64,000 nt of DNA. Origin: Adiantum capillus-veneris (lineage: Eukaryota > Streptophyta > Polypodiopsida > Polypodiales > Pteridaceae). The stretch spans positions 4,711,306 through 4,775,305 of the forward strand of contig CM043954.1 of assembly GCA_014529385.2 (NCBI GenBank), given 5' to 3'. Below the pieces are notes generated by a model. The model saw only the letters and a program-made list of their open reading frames with translations. It did no database searches and was not told where the DNA came from. Position numbers and translations under genes: made by a program. Positions 32,467 to 44,095 of the stretch are shown here, piece by piece (positions within the stretch are counted from its first letter, which is position 1; each line of letters begins with the position of its first letter).

Positions 32467-33942
32467 TCAGTTCGGCATTTCTTCACCTGCTAATGTAGCA
32501 AGCTTGACAGCTCCACTTTGTGATAGATCACTAATCACAAAGGGTCCCATCCCTCGATTTTTAAGTTTCTTGGCATGTTGCTTCAAAGTATAAACAAGTG
32601 CATAATCACCTATTTTGAACTCCTTAGTGCACACATGCTTGTCAAAAAACTCTTTTTTCCTTCTCTTTTTAGCATAGATTGAAGCTACAACTCTCAAGCG
32701 GAGTTCATCTAGCTTTTCAAGATCATCTATTCTTGAAGAGAGCTCATGCCCTGTCCATTCCAAGCGTTTCACTACTCGTAGAGTTGGAATTAAAAACTCT
32801 ATGGGTAGTATAGCATTTAGGCCAAACACCATGTTGTACGGTGTTGTTTCTATCGATGTTTTGTAAGCTACCTTGTATGCCCATAGGGTTGAGTGTAGCT
32901 GCTGATCCCAATCTGTTCTTGACTCTGACACAATTTTAGTGAGAACCGTGCATAGTGTTTTATTTGTGGCCTCAACTTGTCCATTTGCCTATGGATGGTA
33001 TGAAGCAGATTTCCTATGTATGACCAGGAATTCCTCTAGCAGATATCAATGACTTCATTAAGAAAATGTGTTCCACGATCACTGACAATTTCTATTGGTA
33101 AACCGTATCGTACAAAAACATTCTTATACAAAAATTATACAGTAGTTCGTGCATCTGCTTTTTGCGTTGCCTTGGCTTCCGCCCATTTTTTGAGATAGTC
33201 CGTAGCCACAATGATATATTGTGTATGGGTGCGATATGCAGGGGGTGAGATAGGTCCCACAAAATCAATGCCCCCTTTTGCAAATGTTCTTGCTCCCATC
33301 ATTGGCCGTAGTGGCATCTCATCTCTCTTTATCGGGACCTTGGTGCGTTGACATGCGTCACAACGCTTTACAAACTCTTAACATCCGTGTGTAATGTAGG
33401 CCACCATATACCTACGGTTAAGACAATTTTTGCAGTCTTATCGTCCGAAAAATGGCCTCCACTTATTCTGCTATGTGCATGTTCTAGAATCAGCATGGTA
33501 TTCGCTTTCACTTGCACAGATTCTAAGTTGATTGTCCTTTCCTCGACAATCCTCGCTTATAGAGTTGGTTCCCAATTAACTGAAAGTCACGAGCTTCCAG
33601 CTCTATAGATTTTTTTCGTGCTCTTGTGGTGTTCTCAGGAAACGTCCTAGTGGTTAAGAAATCAATGATATATTGACTCCATGCAGGTGAAATGTTTACC
33701 TGAAATAATGTTGCGTAATCCACTGGTCGTTTGGCACTACATATAGTACAATTGGTAACATAAGAATGGGTGTCCGCATACATAGTTGGCCAATAAACCC
33801 CTAACTGTTTCAATCTTTGGTGTGTTTTTACAGTTGAAAAATGAAATACACAATCCTGGACATGTGCTTCTTCAATGTAGAACTCGAATTCCTCCGGATT
33901 TATACATAATCGTAGGATTTGGTCCGATCCTAAATGATACAA
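32467..33942 (-). pseudogene. Integrase with two zinc-finger modules (element G)
   Basis: From 33942 downward the first module reads LGSDQILRLCI ... YWPTMYADTHSYVTNCTIC. A linker (ISPAWSQYIIDFLTTRTFP) leads to a second module (FQLIGNQLYKRG ... HAHSRISGGHF ... WWPTLHTD ... CDACQRTK). The core follows: GGIDFVGPI, TDYLKKWAEA, IVSDRGTHFLNEV, then ANGQ with the Glu region, and the C-terminal part LHSTLWAYKVAYKTS ... LPIEFLIPTLRV ... DYALVYTLKQH. The catalytic D, D and E positions can be recognised, but frameshifts and stops near 33523, 33370, 33133 and 33040 inactivate it. The motif style is that of Tat-lineage integrases without a chromodomain. A Lys/Arg/Gln-rich extension leads into the post-integrase protease-like domain. 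Confidence 0.85.
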
Positions 33943-34072
33943 CCGTCCTGCTATTAACTGGAAGTTTTTTGTTTGTCAAATTGTTTGTTGTTTGGATCTG
34001 TATTCTGTATTATCAAATGTACTTCCAAAGGAAAGAATGATAGAAATTTCCTATGACCATTTGGGTATCATT

Positions 34073-35667
34073 TCAAAATTGAAAAGATAAGCATCTGGTA
34101 CGTCCTACTTCTTCAGGAGCTTCCCCGTTGTGTATCCTTGAAAGATGGTCCGCTCGTAGATGGGTTTTACCCTTTTTGAACACCACTGTGAAATCAAACT
34201 CTAGCAATATAATAAAACAGCATACAATTCTCCCTGTATTGCATGGTTTATTTACCAGATACAAAAGAGCTTGATGATCTGTGAAGAACACAAATTTGTT
34301 TGCGAGCAAATAATGCCGAAATTTCTTTACAGCATAAATCATTCCTAACCCTTCTTGTTCGGTGGTTGTGTAGTTCTTTTCCACATTGTTTAACTGTCGG
34401 CTTGCATAAAAAACTGAAAAATCCATTGTTCCGTCTCCAGGTTGAGCCAGAATACTTTCAATTGCATATGTAGAAGCATCAATGTGAACATGGAATATCT
34501 TTTCCCAATCTGATGCTTTAAGCACAGGCGCTGATATAAGGTTTTCCTTCAGCTTTTGGAATGAAGTTTCACATTCCTTGGTCCAATCTAAATTGAGGTT
34601 GTGGAATGACTGCATACATGTATATGTATCTTTGATAATATCGCAGTGTCCCATGAAGGATTGCACTTGTTTCGCATTAGTAGGCCTGGGTAGGTCTACT
34701 ATGAATTTGAATTTGTCTAGGTCAGTGGTTATGCCATTTCTTGAGACAGTGTGTCCTAAGATGCAGCCTTGCTTAACCATAAAGATACACTTTTCCGGAT
34801 TAAGATAGATTTGATGTGTCCTGCATTTTTCAAAGACCTTTTGCAAATGGTCAATATGTTCCTCTCGTAGAAGGGAGTGTACACAAAGATCATCCATGTA
34901 TATTTCTAAGAATATTCTCAGGTATTCTTTGAACGCGTGCGTCATTAACATTTGGAAGGTAGTTGGGGCATTAGTTAAGCCAAACGGCATAACTCGATAC
35001 GCATAAATTCCCCATTCTATGGCAAACGCTGTTTTGTGTTGATCCTCCCTTGCAATTGCCAATTGGTTGTATCCTGAAAACCCGTCCAGAAAGGAATAAG
35101 CCCGTTTTCCAGCCACCCGCTCAAGTACATGTTCTGTGATTGACAAGGGATAATTATCCATTATGGTGGCTGCATTTACCTTTTTGAGGTTTACACATAC
35201 TCGCAGTTTTCTGTTCTTTTTGGGAACTACCACAATGGGTGACACCCAATCTGTATGTTCAATTTCATAGATGAATTCAGCTTCCATCAGCTTGTCAATC
35301 TCCTCTTTGATTCATTTAGCAAATGTATCATTGTATGTATAAGGACGTTGTTTGCTAGGTTTGCATCCGATTTCAAAGGAATTGTATGTTGGCATATCGA
35401 TGGATCAACTCCTTTGAGGTCTTTATAGGACCATGCAAACACATCTTTATATTTCTTGAGAAGTTGTTTTAGCCGTTCTTCTTCTTCAGGCTCTAAATCG
35501 TTTGCTATATAGACCGGCTGAGGCTTTTCACCTGGTTCCGTAAGGTCTATCCTTTTAACATTTTCTGGCCCATTGTAAGATTCTTGGTTGGTTCTTTCCC
35601 CGACTGGTGGTGTCATGATGATTTTTTTTGTCCTTGATGGTAAATTTCTGATAGTGTGATGGTACAT
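34073..35667 (-). pseudogene. Reverse transcriptase and RNase H (element G)
   Basis: The upstream part (35667-35287) carries DVFAWSYKDLKGVDPS, the Tat-type lead-in to RT. The frame then shifts and 35287-34073 gives 404 codons. RT motifs are WVSPIVVVPKKN, FLDGFSGYNQ, AYRVMPFGLTNAPTTFQ and the catalytic box IYMDDLCVHS. RNase H follows, with HVHIDAS, YASRQLNNVEKNYTTTEQE and FFTDHQALLYLV, ending in the HLRADHLSR motif. The catalytic YMDD and RNase H acidic residues are present. Lesions include the frameshift at about 35287 and local damage near 34640 and 34230. This is the canonical gypsy RNase H; I did not find a clear second archaeal-type RNase H here, unlike element T. Confidence 0.88.
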
Positions 35668-36586
35668 TCATGTTTCCTTTCTCTGACTCCCCTTTACCAT
35701 CACTATCTTATTCAGTAGTCCATATCTCACGTAAAGACCATTTCAGTTCTTGGTATTTCTGTTTACGCTCCAGTTTGGTCCACTCTTGGTCTTTTGTTGT
35801 TTTTTTTTTTTTGAGATTTTTGTGATTTTGTTTCTGTTTTAGCTTTTCGTTCCTGTTTGATTTCCTCTCACGTTCTTTCCCTTAGATCTTTTTAGAATCT
35901 TCCTGATATTTAATCTTTTATAGAATCCTCTGCTTTTACAAGCATCAAATAGTGAGTTGTACCTTTTATCCTGGGCATCAGGTTCGCTCTCACTTTGTTT
36001 CCTGCTCGTTTCCTCCTATAGCGTCTAGGGTGCTGATTAGAAAAATCATAAAACTTGATATTCTCAGTTTCCCTTCCACGCTCACTTGAGGTGTCTGAAA
36101 ACTCATTATCTGCATCATCATTTACTTTCAGATATTCAAAGGAGTTATAAAACTCTTCTTGTTATGGTGGTTCTATCATCTCATCTTCTCCTAGTATAAT
36201 GCTTACCATGTAGTAGGGTAGCACATCATAGCCATCCTTATGGCAAAAAGTTTTTGTTGGACTATCTGTAATGGTACAGACATCCAATGTTGCTAGTATG
36301 TGTTAACATTATAGAGGTTCCAAGGCATCTTCAGGGAAAGGTTCCGGAATATACTTCTTGTCCTAAATCGCTCTTTCTAAGACGCATTCCTCCCTTCTTA
36401 AGCTTCCACAATGTGAAGCTCCGCACATCCTAGCTCTTTTTGTTGCCCTAACCATGTTGGGAGTTCCGATCCTGCTACTGTAGCTGAATCAAACTCTTCC
36501 ACAGGTGTTTGGTTCACATCTTTGTAACTATGGTCTTTCAGATGTATTTTAGTTGTTGTCTCGCCATGTCTGAGGTATATGTGGTC

Positions 36587-37371
36587 TTAACCCCAATCTT
36601 GGACCATATTCAATTGTCGCATGAATGGTCCTCCCAAGATGATCTCATAATTGTTCTTGTTGTTGAAATCAACTATTGCAAATGTATGCTCATACTCGAT
36701 TCCACACGAAGTGACAATCACTTTTTCTAACAGTCCTAGAGGCTTCTCCATGAACCCATCTGCCAATTGCAATTTCATTCTGGTAGCTCTTAAAGGTGGT
36801 TTTCCCCATTTTTTCCAAATTTCCTTGGTGGAGATAGCAACTCCCACTCCACTGTCAAGAATAGCTTTGGAAACTACTCCTTGGAATTCTACTGGTAGCG
36901 TGGTGTTTCCATCTTCTCCCTCGCAATATTCTCCAACCTTGTTTAATGGTACTGGCCTAGTGTTTAGTTGAGGCATGTCCAACTCTATGATCCATTCCCG
37001 TAGCCTCAAGGTGGGGTATTTCACTCCAATTTTTTCTAGGCATTTACCTACTGTGGCCCACATGTTTGGTCGTAACCTTAGGAGTTCTGCTAATGTGATT
37101 GTGGATGCCACCTGGGTGGACAATAACTCAATAAATCCTTGTAAATCCATCACTTTGTTAGAAGAAAGTCTTTGAGATGGGATTGCTCTCACTTCAGACT
37201 TGGCTTCATACTCTCCTAGGTAAGAGGGTAAAGTTTTCAGCGAGTCTGGTTGGTGTGCCCTGAACTAATTGATCCCTGGTCTCCCCCTTGTGAATGTATC
37301 TCAAAGTTCATTTGTGACCTTGCCTCAAATTCTTCAATAGGAGGTAAGATCACATTCTTCTCTTTTCGCGT
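36587..37371 (-). pseudogene. First retropepsin (element G), cut off from gag by element F
   Basis: The 201-codon frame from 37192 contains KAILDSGVGVAISTKEIW (active site D-S-G) and EIILGGPFMRQLNMVQDWG (C-terminal LGGP flap region). Sequence from 37192 to 37371 continues the gag-protease linker up to the insertion point of element F. It resumes at 48803 on the other side of F. Downstream, 36586-35668 is a degenerate linker to RT with no domain I can read. The protein closely resembles the protease of element N and the relic at 12.3-12.6 kb. Confidence 0.85.
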
Positions 37372-38541
37372 TGTCGTGCTGTGACACGTACATAGTGGGA
37401 ACGCATGCTACAAGATCTATCTTGTATTTTTTTAGATACATAATTATATTTCCTATAGTGTACATATGCATATTTAAGTATAATAATAAGCCTTCTATCT
37501 CATCCTATTATTTTTCTCAAGGGTAACATATCCTTACTTTACCATCAGAAAATACTATGGGAAAAGCATCAATAGCTTTGCCTCTTTAACTTGGGGCAAA
37601 AAGCATTGATTCTTTATTTCTACTATTTCATTATCATCTCACACCCTAGCTAGATCCTATATCTAGGGTAAACTCCAATATATATATATTCTATGTATTT
37701 TTTATACTTTTCTTATATTTATTTTTAAATATCTACTAGGAGAGAATCAAATCCTAGTGGGACACTAGGTGGCATGATTTCAAAGATACACTTATTTTAA
37801 TGCATTATTGAAAGCATGATTACAAAACTTTTTCAAGGAGCAATGTCATGCTTTCATATGGCATGAGGTGTCCTTTGGAATTAAATGAAAGTCTAGGCTA
37901 AGGAGACCACATGAAGACTTTTGCTGCCATAAATGGACCCTATTTTGATGAATTTTTTACACAAGGTTCCAATCCGAATTGGAAAACAATTTTAAAATAA
38001 AAATCATAGCTAATGAGATGAAGTTTTTGCCCATATTTTTGCGTTTTTATTTGGAGCCACTGTTGAGGAGATATGATCAAAATACTGGACCCCAGTCTGC
38101 CCACATCATGCAGGGGCTGCTCATTTCCAACTTTTCCAATTCTTGTTCACACTGGCTCCTCTCTTCTTGTGTAAACCCTTGGGGGTTCCCTTCACCTATA
38201 AAAGGGGACCTCTTCTTCCTTGGAAGGAACTCAAGCATTCAAGGCATTGATGAGTGGAATTCTTGAGGGAGTGAGTAGTAATGCCTAATTGTACTTAGCC
38301 ATTAACATAAGCCCAAGCCTACACTTTCTCCTAGAGGGAGACTAGCCATTCTTGCAACAAGCTAACCTTGGAAGATCAACTCTAATCAAAGAAGTTCTTG
38401 CACTTGGTGTATCAATCAAAGTGGAATTATCCACTCTTCTTCTCTCTCCATCAATAATGGTGCCAAAGGGTTTGTCAAGTAAAATGTGTTCTACATTGAT
38501 GTTTTCTTGATTTCTTGTTGTTTTCTTTTTCATCTCTAATC

Positions 38542-38584
<43 letters not shown>

Positions 38585-39402
38585 TGTCCTTAACCAAATC
38601 TATCTCTCTCACTCTTAGTAATTCATCCTCTCTACAAATTTTAGGTTCTCTTTGCTACAGGTACATCTCTCCCCGCAGTATCCTTATTGTCTACGGGCAA
38701 GAATAGGGCTTGGGAGGGAAAATTATCATCTCTTCACTTCTCTCATATCTACATTTCTCACATACTATCCTAAATGAATAACCCACATGCTGATCATTTC
38801 TATCGCTTTCACTTTGTATAATCTATTAGAATTAACGTATGGATTAGTCGTAAAATACACTTTCAACAACGTATAGTGTTTCTCTTTGGCCCTGAAAGGC
38901 TCAATGAAATACTTCTATCACCGGATCCCATCATACTACCTCTCATAGACTATAATTTTTCTTTTGATGTAAGCGTAGTTATCTTGCTATGAACCAAGAG
39001 GATTTGTACACACAATTAATCCCAATCACTAGACAAAATATATATATTATGGTAAGCACAAAACTACAATTCCAAAGAACAATTCGTAGCCTATTTGGTT
39101 AGCCAAGATTGAATGCCATTAACTCATCCATTAACCCTTTCATATTACCCATGATACGATATGACCATAGCCTTGATGTTTTCATCTTCGTATTGTTTTG
39201 ACATTCTCTTTTGCGTTCTTTCTTTGTGTGTGTGAATGCAAGAGAGAAAGAGTGAGTCTTCTTTGATTGCACTTCTTTCCAAACCCTAGTCTTCATGGCA
39301 TCTATGGTTTAACTCCTTCATATAGTTTTTGTTGAGTTCTCTCACAAACTCTCACAGCCATAAGCCCGGTGCTTTCCTGGCAAGACCGCAAATGTATCGA
39401 CA
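37372..39402 (+). repeat. 5' LTR of element F
   Basis: 2031 bp with TATAAAAG at 38197-38204. An (AT)n tract (about 38546-38578) is 12 bp shorter than in the 3' LTR, which accounts for the length difference between the LTRs. Confidence 0.92.
38197..38204 (+). promoter_or_regulatory. LTR TATA box of element F
   Basis: TATAAAAG in the 5' LTR. The 3' LTR has the same box near 47585, and the truncated copy has TATAAAAAG at 6889-6897 on the minus strand. Conservation across copies supports a promoter role. Confidence 0.7.
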
Positions 39403-39408
39403 TATTTT

Positions 39409-39424
39409 TGGTGAACCCAACGCG
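39409..39424 (+). other. Probable primer binding site of element F
   Basis: TGGTGAACCCAACGCG begins seven bases after the LTR end. The older copy (minus, about 5620-5636) has a closely similar sequence with CCGACGCGAG. I cannot assign the tRNA with confidence. Confidence 0.55.
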
Positions 39425-39455
39425 AATCTGCTAGGGTGAGAGTTTGTGGGTAACC

Positions 39456-41831
39456 ATGGGTGATCATGTCGAGCAACAGGGTATACATTTTGACCCAGCA
39501 ACAATGCAAATGTTTCAAGCATTTGCAATGTTCATGCAACAACAACATGCTACTGAAAGAAGGGAGATTTCAGCAACGAAGGCCATACAAGCGGTCGTCA
39601 ACAGAATGGATTAGTTCAATGGCAAAGATGTAACTAAGTACTTACGCGAGTATGTGAAGGAGATGGAGCTGCATCGCGTGTCAGAAGGTGAGATGATTCA
39701 AATCTTTGAGCTAGTTGTTGCTCCAGAAATTAGGGAGCATGTTAGGGCAATTAAAGATGGGCATGGGAGAAATTGGGAAGAGCTCAAAGTAGCTTTAAAG
39801 GAGGAATATTTCATGAAGGACTCGGAGAGAGTGACCAAAAGAACATTCTTAGAATGGGTAGTCAAGCCAAAGCAAGGACTATCAATAACAGAGCTACTTA
39901 GGGAATTTGAGCGGCGCTATGCACAACTCACTAGGACAGAAAGGGCCACACTAGATGCAGAGAAGACAGATCTTTTCTTACAAGCTGCAGGTAAAGAGTT
40001 TCAAGAAAATTTGGAGCTTATTCTTGAAGATAAAGATGCTGAGCAAGGACTAAAGACCGACTGGAATGAGGTTGAAGGTGCTGTCTCACTGCTTGCCAAA
40101 CGACAAAGAAGAAGGGACAAGATGGTAGTAAACACTACAAGTCCTTCCACCTCAACTTCTGACAAAATGATAAAGCCTACTTTTATCGATCCTAAGTTTG
40201 ATGAGTCCATGCTAGATGAGCTTGTGAAGGGAATGCATGATTTGAAGGTGAAGTTTGCAAAGCTTGAAGAAAAAGGCCAACCATCAGGGCCACTTCCTAG
40301 GCAAAGACAACAGCCCAAAGAAGGGTTTGTTAATAGATGTATTTGGTGTGATAGTACAGACCATGTAAGAAGGGATTGTGATGATTTTAGTGATGCTTTG
40401 TCAAAAGATGTTGTCTTTTTTAAGGATGGTAAAATCCACTTAAGAGAGACAGGTCTACCCTTGAGAACTAACTTTGGGAAGGGGGGAATGCAAACCTTAG
40501 TTGAAGATATGGAAACCAAGCATGCCACCTCTTCAGTTGGGGCAGCTACTTATGGAGTAAAAATTGAACATTTTTGTGATGAAGAGGTGAGTGACAATCA
40601 TGGTCAAATTTGGCCAAATGTCATGCAATTAGCTAAAAAGGAAAATCTTACAAAAGAGATTCTACATGAAGTAGGTGATTGCATACGTCTAGAAACAGGA
40701 TGGAATGATTCAGTGGACTCATTGTCAGTGCATGCCTACATTACAAAATGCCAACAAAATGAGGCAATTGTAGAAGAGACGCGCAGACGTGAGAATGCTG
40801 ATGAAGGACCATCAAAAAGAGCTTCTAGAAGTGGGGGAAGAAGCGACTCAATGCCTTCTCAAACACCCTCAACACAAGGAGCATCTCCACCTGAAGTACT
40901 CATGGAGGAGTCTACAACAGGAAAGAAGAAAGAGCCAACAAAAGGTAAGACAAAAGGCCCAACTTATAAACTACAATCTGATATTGAGGTTACTACAGAT
41001 TTAAAGAAAGTCTTGGAGGAAAGGATCTTGAATAGCAAGATTGAGTTTACTCTGGGAGAAGTTCTTGGCATTGCAAAGCGTGAATTCCATGAGGAGATCA
41101 TTGACATCATCAAGAGAAAGAGGCAAACCCTTGCTGAAGTTTCTCGTCCACAGGTTGAAGGGGAAACCTCAAAGACACAAGGGATGCAACTGCAAAATAA
41201 GGAGAATGATGGAGCTGTGGTAGGATGCTACCAATCTAGTGGGAGAGTGAAGCAAGTGCATTTCTCAAATGATGATGAAGAAGTTGAAGATATTCCTAGG
41301 AGTTACTATTCACGAAGTCATTGGGCAAGGGCTACTACAGAAACTTTGGTCAAGGTAGGTGATCTTGAAGAGCCATTTTTTGCCTTGATTGACCATGGTT
41401 CAGAAATAAACATAATGTCAAAGAGTCTCTACAACAAGTGCAAATGGCCGATGGACACAGATCATGGCTGGATGGTAAAAGTGGCAAACAATTCATCCGG
41501 TGAATTGTATGCAGTATGTCCAGGTGTGAAGGTGACAATAGATGATGTAAAGATTGACCAAAACTTCTTTGTTCAGGATACATCTTCATATCATCTCATC
41601 CTTGGACAACCCTACATTGTGGGAGTTCGAATGGAAACAAAGGTAATGGACGATGGTTCTGCATATGCTAGGATACGTAGCAAAGATGGTAAACGTGCTG
41701 TCCAATTTCTCACAGTTTGTGTAAACCATGAAAGAAATCGTGACAACTTCAGAGAACATCCTCTACCAAAGGTAAGCAAAGAGTTTCATGATCATAGAGA
41801 AATGATGGGTTTTTGCCAAGTACCATTGTAA
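39456..41831 (+). CDS. gag-protease of element F (with one internal stop)
   Basis: ATG 39456 (MGDHVEQQG) heads a frame of about 791 codons ending at TAA 41829-41831. A TAG at 39612-39614 interrupts it after 52 codons; the older copy has a glutamine codon there. Residues about 60-230 form an alpha-helical capsid-like region (REYVKEMELHRVSEGEM, LKEEYFMKDSERVTKRTFLE). The zinc knuckle CIWCDSTDHVRRDC lies at about 295-308, followed by GKGGMQTLVED. A retropepsin spans about 630-760 with LIDHGSEINIM (Asp near 645, D-H-G replacing D-T/S-G) and LILGQPYIVG near 716. Gag and protease share one frame and pol is reached by a -1 shift, as in many retroviruses. The helical block near residues 500-545 (EERILNSKIEFTLGEVLGIAKRE) resembles basidiomycete retroelement gag-linker domains as I remember them; unverified. 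Confidence 0.88.
41807..41813 (+). promoter_or_regulatory. Candidate -1 ribosomal frameshift heptamer
   Basis: GGGTTTT is in phase with the gag frame as G-GGT-TTT, fitting the X-XXY-YYZ rule. It lies 15 nt before the gag stop (41829). A one-base slip here enters exactly the pol frame that is open from 41813. I have not found an RNA pseudoknot by eye. Confidence 0.55.
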
Positions 41832-44095
41832 AGCGGGATTGCAGTGGTACAGAAAGAAAAAGGGTCTCGCCTGATCCAAAAATAGGTGAAGCTTTCTCAA
41901 TGAGCTCCTTGGTAACAAGGAATGGATCAGTATGTTTTACAAAACTTGAAGATTTGAAGAGATATGAGAGGCAATATGTGCATAATGTACAAATAGGCAT
42001 GAAAAAGAGTGGTTTGCTAAAGCCTACTGAAAATGTTTTGGGTTTGTGTGAACAAGTTTCTTTTGTAGATACTATGGGTGAGCTTGATGCTATAATGAGG
42101 TCTAGTTTGCATCTTGAAAATGAAGTTGTGGAAGTTTTCTCTATGGAAATGTATCAAGTAATAGAAGCCTTTAAAGAAATCCAAACAGTTGGTGCAGAAG
42201 TCCATGTTGAAACTAAATACAAGAGTGTAGCAAAGAAGGTGAAACCAGTAGCTTCACCCTTACCACCCAACAACAGGGAAAAGATTGAACAGGCTTCTTT
42301 ACAACCAAGTTTGCGGAATCCTAAAAAGATCGGGCATACCTTCACAAAGGATTCTTTTCAAGAGTTGCAGATTGGTTGCAAGGAGTTTCTAACACAGGAG
42401 GAGACAAAGTGTTTCAAAGAAATGCTTTCAAAGCATGGTAAGGCTTTTGCATTTGAGCCACATGAGATAGGATGTGTTGATCCTTATATTGTAGCTCCTA
42501 TGGTAATTTTCACAATACCTCATGTGCCTTGGAATCTGCGGCCTATTCCGGTTCCAAAGGCTCATTTGCCAAAGTTAGTAGAGCTACTGAATGAGAAAAT
42601 CAAAATGGGAATCTTGGATCCTTCTTGTGCTCCATACTCAAATAGGTGGTTCACAGTTCCAAAGAAGAATGGTTCTCTACGCTTCATCCAAGATATGAAA
42701 CCAGTGAACAAGGTGACAATTAGAAATGTAGGTACAGGTCCAATTGTGGATGAATTTGCAGAGGCGTTTGCAGGGAGGGCAATCTACTCAATGGGGGATC
42801 TCTACTCAGGGTATGATCAATTTCAGCTTGCAATCGAAAGCAGAGACTTGACAACCATGAGGACACCTTTGGGTTTGGTAAGGATGTGTACCTTGCCACA
42901 AGGAGCAACCAACTCGGTTGCACATATGATGAATGGGATGAATAAGGTCTTACGTGACTTTATTTCTCAAATCACAATGCCTTTCATTGATGATTTGCCT
43001 ATCAAAGGATGTGAAGAAAGTGACAAAGATGAAGCTTTGGATCTCAAGGGATGTCGCAGGTTTGTGGTAAATCACATAAATGATTGTGATAAAATTTTGT
43101 CTAGGTTGGAAGAAGTGAATCTTACATTGTCAGGGAAAAAGTCTATGTTTGGTGTCAAAGAAGTGCTCATTGTGGGGCACATGTGCGGGCCATATGGTAG
43201 GAAACCTTGTCCATCAAAGGTAGATGCCATCCAAAGAATGAAAGAAACATGCACTAGCATCACTGAGGATAGAAGATTTCTGGGAGCATGTGTCTTCTAT
43301 GTTATTTGGATTCCACATTATGCACATGTAGCTGATCCTCTTTATCAGCTGCTTAGAAAGAATCAAAAGTTTAAATGGACAGAAGCACATGTAAAATCCA
43401 TGAAAAAGATAAAGGAGTTACTCCAGTCAGCAACAACTTTGAGAAAGGTAGACTATGAGTGTCAAAGGCCAGTGATTGTGACAGTAGATACCAGTCCTGC
43501 AGGGATTGGATGGGCAATAGGGCAAGATGACAAAGAAGTACACAGGTATGTGGTAAGATTTGGAGCAAAGGTACTAAGTGCTCGCCAAAGAAATTATCCA
43601 CAGATAAAGAGAGAGTTATGGGGTATGGTTACAGCCTTGAAAATTGGGAAAGAGGACCTAATTGGTGCATGTGTGGTTGTAGAAACAGATTGTCTACCAC
43701 TTCTTGGGATGATTACAAGCTGCTCAACACCAGACATTGCTATGTTGCGGTGGATTGCCTACATTAAGTCCTTAAATCCCGAGTTTAAGCACATTGCAGG
43801 TAAAGACAATACAGTGGCAGATATGCTATCAAGGGCAAGGTATGAAGATGAGTCACAAATGATTGATGAGGGAGATGATGTAGGCACAAAATTCTATTCT
43901 ATCTCTCATGTCAAAGGTAACAATGTCTGCATGACTAATTCACTTGAATTGTTCTTGAAAGATCTTTATGAAGGTGATTGGCTTTCTATTGGAAGGTACT
44001 TGAGTACTCTAACAAAACAGGATGATTGGTCTGAACAAGAACTCAAGAGGATACGCAGAAAAGCATATGGGTACTTTTTAACACTAGGTTGGTAA
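41813..44095 (+). CDS. pol of element F: reverse transcriptase and RNase H
   Basis: 760 codons in the -1 frame relative to gag; TTG 41813 is the frame limit, not a real start. RT spans about 210-450: RPIPVPKAHLPKLVELLNEK, RWFTVPKKNGSLRFIQDMKP, GDLYSGYDQFQLAIESRDLT, LPQGATNSVAHMMNGM, and FIDDLPIKG (FIDD in place of YxDD, near 391). RNase H spans about 550-680: VTVDTSPAGIGWAIG, QIKRELWGM, VVETDCLPLLG and GKDNTVADMLSRA, with the D-E-D-D set present. The wording of the RT blocks (ESRDLTTMRTPLG, GATNSVA) recalls MarY1-like elements of basidiomycetes rather than plant chromoviruses or Tat. The frame ends artificially at 44095 inside the DNA transposon; integrase continues at 45424. Confidence 0.9.
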   Translation: MPSTIVKRDCSGTERKRVSPDPKIGEAFSMSSLVTRNGSVCFTKLEDLKRYERQYVHNVQIGMKKSGLLKPTENVLGLCEQVSFVDTMGELDAIMRSSLHLENEVVEVFSMEMYQVIEAFKEIQTVGAEVHVETKYKSVAKKVKPVASPLPPNNREKIEQASLQPSLRNPKKIGHTFTKDSFQELQIGCKEFLTQEETKCFKEMLSKHGKAFAFEPHEIGCVDPYIVAPMVIFTIPHVPWNLRPIPVPKAHLPKLVELLNEKIKMGILDPSCAPYSNRWFTVPKKNGSLRFIQDMKPVNKVTIRNVGTGPIVDEFAEAFAGRAIYSMGDLYSGYDQFQLAIESRDLTTMRTPLGLVRMCTLPQGATNSVAHMMNGMNKVLRDFISQITMPFIDDLPIKGCEESDKDEALDLKGCRRFVVNHINDCDKILSRLEEVNLTLSGKKSMFGVKEVLIVGHMCGPYGRKPCPSKVDAIQRMKETCTSITEDRRFLGACVFYVIWIPHYAHVADPLYQLLRKNQKFKWTEAHVKSMKKIKELLQSATTLRKVDYECQRPVIVTVDTSPAGIGWAIGQDDKEVHRYVVRFGAKVLSARQRNYPQIKRELWGMVTALKIGKEDLIGACVVVETDCLPLLGMITSCSTPDIAMLRWIAYIKSLNPEFKHIAGKDNTVADMLSRARYEDESQMIDEGDDVGTKFYSISHVKGNNVCMTNSLELFLKDLYEGDWLSIGRYLSTLTKQDDWSEQELKRIRRKAYGYFLTLGW

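Noticed and set aside
40001-40528. 175-codon minus-strand frame
   Set aside because: Shadow of the gag of element F; the same shadow is seen on the plus strand at 4728-5045 opposite the truncated copy.
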